Source: an uncultured Stomatobaculum sp. (GTDB taxonomy: Bacteria; Bacillota; Clostridia; Lachnospirales; Lachnospiraceae). From it: a stretch of 10,352 bases of DNA. Below are positions 8,076-10,352 of the stretch, one piece after another (within the stretch, counting starts at the first letter, position 1; each line of letters starts with the position of its first letter). The stretch lies in assembly GCA_938010625.1 (NCBI GenBank), contig CALLVJ010000238.1:1-10352 (forward strand). The letters are read 5' to 3'. The translations under genes and the position numbers were made by a program. The notes beneath the pieces were generated by a model. It had not been told where the DNA came from. It ran no database searches and saw only the letters and a program-made list of their open reading frames with translations.

Positions 8076-8801
8076 TGCTTTTCCGGCGTCGCGGGAGAGC
8101 ATCTTCTCCGCGAGATAAAAGGCGCGCGCCGTGCGCTTCGCGTTGTCGTCAAAATGCCCGCCCGGATTCCACTCGAGCACGAGGCTGCCCGGCTGCATGC
8201 GTTCGGCAAGCTGCCTGTGATACTGGCGCATCAGGTTGCCGCAACTCGCCATCATCTCATTCCGGGTTTTCTCTTCCCTGTCGCCGAGACTTAAGGAGAG
8301 CACCCTGACGCGCGGCGTTCTGCCCTTCTGGTATTTCATGAAACCCTGGAACCAGAGTGAGGGCGAGGCCGCCGCGACCGCCGCAAAGACATCCGTTCGA
8401 TAAGATGCCCAGAGCGAGAAAAAACCGGCGAGTGAGTAGCCGCCGAGAATCACCGGACAGCCTGCAGGAAGACCGTAGCGCGCGCAAAGCGCTGGAATCA
8501 GCGCGAGGAGCTTTTTAAGGAAAGCAGGAGCCCCCTCCCCAAACAGACTGCTGCCCGAGGGCTGCGGCGCCTCCCAAGGCGAGAGTTCGTTCATCCAGTC
8601 ATTGACCCGCACTGCAACCAGCAGACTCCTCCCTGCGAGTTTTTCTTTCTCCTCAAAGGCCTTGAGCGCCTGTGCCTCTTCCTCAATGCCTGCGAGATCA
8701 TGCTCATCAGCGGGTTGCAGGAGCAGATAGGAGGCTTCCGCACTGCCGCAGGCAAAGCACTCTGCGCCGGACAGTGAAAACTCTTCCCGTATGTCTGCCA
8801 T
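8070..8801 (-). CDS. Serine alpha/beta-hydrolase, putative esterase
   Basis: 243 aa. The nucleophile elbow GGYSLAG places Ser123 in a GxSxxG motif, typical of the putative-esterase (esterase D/enterochelin-esterase-like) branch of alpha/beta-hydrolases. After it, AAASPSLWF (143-151) is the characteristic strand-loop of this branch. LSLGDREEK offers Asp174 and NPGGHF offers His216 as the other triad members. No signal peptide or membrane segment is seen, so it should be cytosolic. The substrate cannot be read from the sequence. The residues before the elbow (VNDWMNELSPWEAP, 66-79) resemble the region of the family that shapes the active site. It starts 6 nt after the stop of the small Cys-containing gene, with its GGAGAGG ribosome site inside that gene, so translation is probably coupled. 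The 3' end abuts the tig promoter. Confidence 0.82.
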   Translation of the reverse strand: MADIREEFSLSGAECFACGSAEASYLLLQPADEHDLAGIEEEAQALKAFEEKEKLAGRSLLVAVRVNDWMNELSPWEAPQPSGSSLFGEGAPAFLKKLLALIPALCARYGLPAGCPVILGGYSLAGFFSLWASYRTDVFAAVAAASPSLWFQGFMKYQKGRTPRVRVLSLSLGDREEKTRNEMMASCGNLMRQYHRQLAERMQPGSLVLEWNPGGHFDDNAKRTARAFYLAEKMLSRDAGKAL

Positions 8802-8807
8802 CGTCTG

Positions 8808-9152
8808 TCACGCCTCTCCGGCTTCCCGGAGAATGCGCGCTCCCGCCTGGCAGGCATCGCAGATGCAGTACTGCTCGCCCTTTGTCTTTGCGGCTTCTGC
8901 CGCTGCCCTGGTTGCCGCAGCGCCTTCCTTGCCAAAGACCGCTTCGCCCGCCGGGGAACCCGCGAAAGCAATCAAGCCGTCAATATCGGTCACATCTTCC
9001 CTGAGTTCTTTCACCAGCGCTTCGCTCGCCGCCGCCTCGTCCGCAGTGCCAATCGCCTCTAAATAGCGCTTGCCCGCCTGCACAGCCTCGGCACAGGCAC
9101 TCGGCGCCGCAATTAACTGTTCAACATCTTCCCTTACAATCTGCTTTGCCAT
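8808..9152 (-). CDS. Small helical protein with a C-x-C-x2-C motif, unknown function
   Basis: 114 aa from the ATG at 9150-9152 (MAKQIVREDVEQLIAAPSAC). A TTG six codons upstream is in frame, but the AAAGGA site 7 nt before the ATG supports the ATG. The protein is almost entirely predicted helix and very Ala/Glu-rich, with a stretch EDVTDIDGLIAFAGSPAGEAVFG (52-74) in the middle. Near the C-terminus YCICDACQAG places Cys96, Cys98 and Cys101 as a possible metal or redox site; Cys20 is a fourth cysteine. I recall similar short hypothetical proteins with a YC-x-C-x2-C ending in Clostridia, without an established role. It is the first gene after the promoter at 9206-9234 and is coupled to the hydrolase. 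No function is claimed. Confidence 0.75.
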   Translation of the reverse strand: MAKQIVREDVEQLIAAPSACAEAVQAGKRYLEAIGTADEAAASEALVKELREDVTDIDGLIAFAGSPAGEAVFGKEGAAATRAAAEAAKTKGEQYCICDACQAGARILREAGEA

Positions 9153-9180
9153 GGCTCTTTCCTTTCTCAACCGAACCTGA

Positions 9181-9210
9181 TTGTCCGAACTATCGTTCTA
9201 AGCATATTGT
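9181..9210 (+). promoter_or_regulatory. Weak candidate promoter toward the CYTH gene
   Basis: Plus-strand TTGTCC (9181-9186) and TATTGT (9205-9210) are 18 bp apart, each a 4/6 match to the consensus. If used, it would overlap the divergent promoter at 9206-9234, and the GAAC-N4-GTTC box would sit in its spacer. The resulting leader to the CYTH ATG would be almost 390 nt. I found no better plus-strand promoter in 9211-9603. Confidence 0.25.
9187..9198. promoter_or_regulatory. LexA/DinR (SOS) box-like operator
   Basis: GAAC-TATC-GTTC matches the core of the Gram-positive SOS box, GAAC-N4-GTTC. The four spacer bases fit the longer B. subtilis consensus only partly. It starts about 7 bp downstream of the -10 of the minus-strand promoter, covering the expected start site, where a bound repressor would block transcription of the small Cys-protein and hydrolase genes. 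It also lies between the elements of the weak plus-strand promoter candidate. Confidence 0.5.
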
Positions 9211-9234
9211 ACCTGTAAGCATATAAAAATACAA
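9206..9234 (-). promoter_or_regulatory. Sigma-A-type promoter of the small protein-hydrolase unit
   Basis: Minus-strand TTGTAT (9229-9234) and TACAAT (9206-9211) are 17 bp apart in an AT-rich stretch that contrasts with the GC-rich surroundings. The expected start is near 9199, about 47 nt before the ATG at 9152. Confidence 0.65.
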
Positions 9235-9603
9235 GCTGCGCATGGTGCCCCATCCGCCTGATCTGCGCCCGGTTTTGCGCCTTTTGCCTCTGTCATGACG
9301 CAGCCCTTGCTGCCGCAGTCAAAACCGCTCACAATACAGTCTTTCCAGATACTCTGCCCTGCAACGCGCATGCTGTCCGCTTTCTTCTGTCAGCCCACAG
9401 AGCACAATGTACCGCAACACGAACGCAGAGCAGGTAGCCCTTGCCCGTTCCGGCACTCTGCAAGCGCAACACACAGAGAAGAAGCGCCGGAAGTAAACTC
9501 TCTCTGGAAAAAAACGACGCAACCCTGTAAGCTGGAAGGAACGGAAAAGAACCAGCGTTCCTGTCATCCGATGCCGGGACACTGCGGGAAAGGATTGCAT
9601 TCT
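9235..9603 (+). other. Non-coding stretch or long leader before the CYTH gene
   Basis: The plus frame is open from 9295 into the CYTH gene, but the extra residues (Pro-, Cys-, His- and Gln-rich, no family resemblance) do not look coding, and no start in it has a good ribosome site. Inverted repeats are present: CGGTTTTG (9270-9277) with CAAAACCG (9320-9327), enclosing GCAGC-CCTT-GCTGC (9300-9313); GCAGAG (9425-9430) with CTCTGC (9456-9461); AGGAACG (9537-9543) with CGTTCCT (9556-9562). None is followed by a T-run. I do not recognise a known riboswitch, T-box or tRNA. It may be a structured 5' leader or simply intergenic DNA. Confidence 0.45.
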
Positions 9604-10083
9604 ATGGAACACATCGAAATTGAACGGAAGTTTTTGCCGACCGCATTGCCGGACGGGCTTGAGCACTATCCGCACAAGGAATTTCTGCAGGGCTATCTCT
9701 CGACCGCCCCGACGGTGCGCGTGCGTCGCGAGGGCGAGGACTTTTTCTTGACCTACAAGGGCAGCGGTCTCCTGAAACGGGAGGAATATAATCTCCCGCT
9801 CACGGCGGAGAGCTTTGCCCACCTCCTCGAAAAGTGCGACGGCCTCCGCATTCGGAAAACCCGCTACTTGATCCCGCTGCCGGGAACTGCTTACACCGCC
9901 GAGTTTGACCGCTTTCAGGCAGAGCTCGCAGGACTTTTACTCGTCGAGGTCGAATTCCCGGAGGAAGCGAGTGCGCGCGCGTTCACGCCGCCCGCCTGGT
10001 TCGGCAGAGAGGTGACCGGCGATCCGCGCTATCAGAATTCGTCGCTCAGCCGCTTCGGGCTCCCCAAAGAGGAGAAAATATGA
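9604..10083 (+). CDS. CYTH-domain protein (triphosphate tunnel metalloenzyme family)
   Basis: 159 aa from the ATG at 9604, preceded by AAAGGA 9 nt upstream. The N-terminus MEHIEIERKFL carries the defining ExExK motif (Glu5, Glu7, Lys9). Charged residues expected to line the beta-barrel tunnel follow: Arg39 and Arg41 (TVRVRR), Lys52 (TYKG), Arg59 and Glu61 (KREEYN), Lys85 and Arg87 (RKTRYLI), Glu100 and Asp102 (AEFDRF), Glu115 and Glu117 (LVEVEF). The family includes class IV adenylate cyclases, thiamine-triphosphatases and inorganic tripolyphosphatases. A short stand-alone bacterial member like this is most often a tripolyphosphatase or similar metal-dependent phosphohydrolase, but the substrate cannot be told from sequence. 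No membrane segment is seen. The stop overlaps the start of the next gene (ATGA), so the two are translationally coupled. Confidence 0.9.
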   Translation: MEHIEIERKFLPTALPDGLEHYPHKEFLQGYLSTAPTVRVRREGEDFFLTYKGSGLLKREEYNLPLTAESFAHLLEKCDGLRIRKTRYLIPLPGTAYTAEFDRFQAELAGLLLVEVEFPEEASARAFTPPAWFGREVTGDPRYQNSSLSRFGLPKEEKI

Positions 10084-10352
10084 CACAGAAACGAAAACGG
10101 GAGCTGCTTCTCATCGCTGCCCTCTGCCTCGCAGCGTTACTCTTACTTCTTTGGCAGCGGCTCGGAAGCAGCAGGCACGGCCTGCGCGTCCTTGTCTCGC
10201 AAAACGGCACTGTGGTCGGCGACTATCCGCTCTCCAAAAACCGCGAGGACGTATTCCAGACCTCGGACGGCGGCACAAATACCCTCGTGATTCATGACGG
10301 CGAGGCCTGGATCAGCGAGGCCAACTGCCCGGACAAGATCTGCGTGCACACC
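10080..10352 (+). CDS. NusG-domain-II protein, membrane-anchored, N-terminal part (cut by right edge)
   Basis: 91 codons are visible from the ATG at 10080, which overlaps the CYTH stop by 4 bp and has AGAGGAG about 5 nt upstream, inside the CYTH gene. Basic residues TQKRKR precede a hydrophobic segment (about 9-25, ELLLIAALCLAALLLLLW), an N-terminal anchor with the rest probably outside the membrane. The following strand-rich part (RVLVSQNGTVVGDYPL, NTLVIHDGEAWISEANCPDKICVHT) matches the NusG domain II family found in Clostridia. Its hallmark is the CPDKxC motif, here Cys83 and Cys88. In related genomes such genes often lie near Gx-type transporter, FMN-binding or ApbE-like genes, which would be beyond this window. 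Its biochemical role is not established. It is not transcription factor NusG itself, since the NGN domain is absent. Confidence 0.88.
   Translation, partial: MTQKRKRELLLIAALCLAALLLLLWQRLGSSRHGLRVLVSQNGTVVGDYPLSKNREDVFQTSDGGTNTLVIHDGEAWISEANCPDKICVHT

Noticed and set aside
9405..9415. T-box-like ACCGC motif in the leader of the CYTH gene
   Set aside because: Only a few bases match, and there is no specifier stem or downstream terminator with a T-run.
9295..9603. N-terminal extension of the CYTH frame by 103 codons
   Set aside because: The residues show no family resemblance and the composition is unlike the neighbours, while the ExExK motif starts right after the ATG at 9604, which has a ribosome site.
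9319..9822. Minus-strand open frame of 167 codons opposite the CYTH gene
   Set aside because: Its right half lies antisense to the well-supported CYTH coding sequence, it has no recognisable motif, and its composition (Arg/Phe/Cys-rich) is typical of a shadow frame.
1..10352. CRISPR array, tRNA, rRNA, insertion sequence or prophage remnants
   Set aside because: I saw no regularly spaced repeats, tRNA cloverleaf, transposase-like protein or terminal inverted repeats; the gene content is chromosomal housekeeping.

Overview
The window reads as chromosomal DNA from a fairly GC-rich member of the Firmicutes, most likely class Clostridia near the Lachnospiraceae. Three things point there: the gene order tig-clpP-clpX-lon-engB, protein sequences close to those families (ClpP, ClpX, EngB), and two divergently arranged genes that resemble the Clostridia families DUF5717 and DUF4364. 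The placement comes from recalled family resemblance, not from a search.

Layout. 1-977 (minus) is the N-terminal part of a large DUF5717-like protein that runs off the left edge. It is divergent from a DUF4364 winged-helix-like gene (1073-1597, plus). That gene converges on, and overlaps by 18 bp, the end of a minus-strand protein-quality-control cluster read right to left: trigger factor (7974-6688), ClpP (6670-6089), ClpX (6066-4777), Lon (4664-2232) and the ribosome-assembly GTPase EngB (2230-1580). A clear promoter lies before tig (8047-8075). A strong hairpin with a short T-run (4698-4721) sits between clpX and lon. Together they suggest a tig-clpP-clpX unit with only partial read-through into lon-engB. 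The genes work together: trigger factor folds nascent chains, ClpXP and Lon degrade unfolded or regulated proteins, and EngB acts in 50S assembly.

Upstream of tig is a separate two-gene minus-strand unit: a small Cys-containing protein (9152-8808) and a serine alpha/beta-hydrolase (8801-8070), with its own promoter at 9206-9234. Next to that promoter is GAAC-N4-GTTC (9187-9198), the core of the Gram-positive LexA/DinR SOS box. About 370 bp without convincing coding sequence follow (9235-9603). Then, on the plus strand, come a CYTH-domain phosphohydrolase/cyclase-family gene (9604-10083) and, overlapping it by 4 bp, the start of a membrane-anchored NusG-domain-II protein (10080 to the right edge).

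Most of the window is ordinary housekeeping DNA, and I see no undescribed multi-gene system. The points most worth a second look are the SOS-box-like operator, the lon/engB junction where two frames stay open together, and the untranslated stretch before the CYTH gene.
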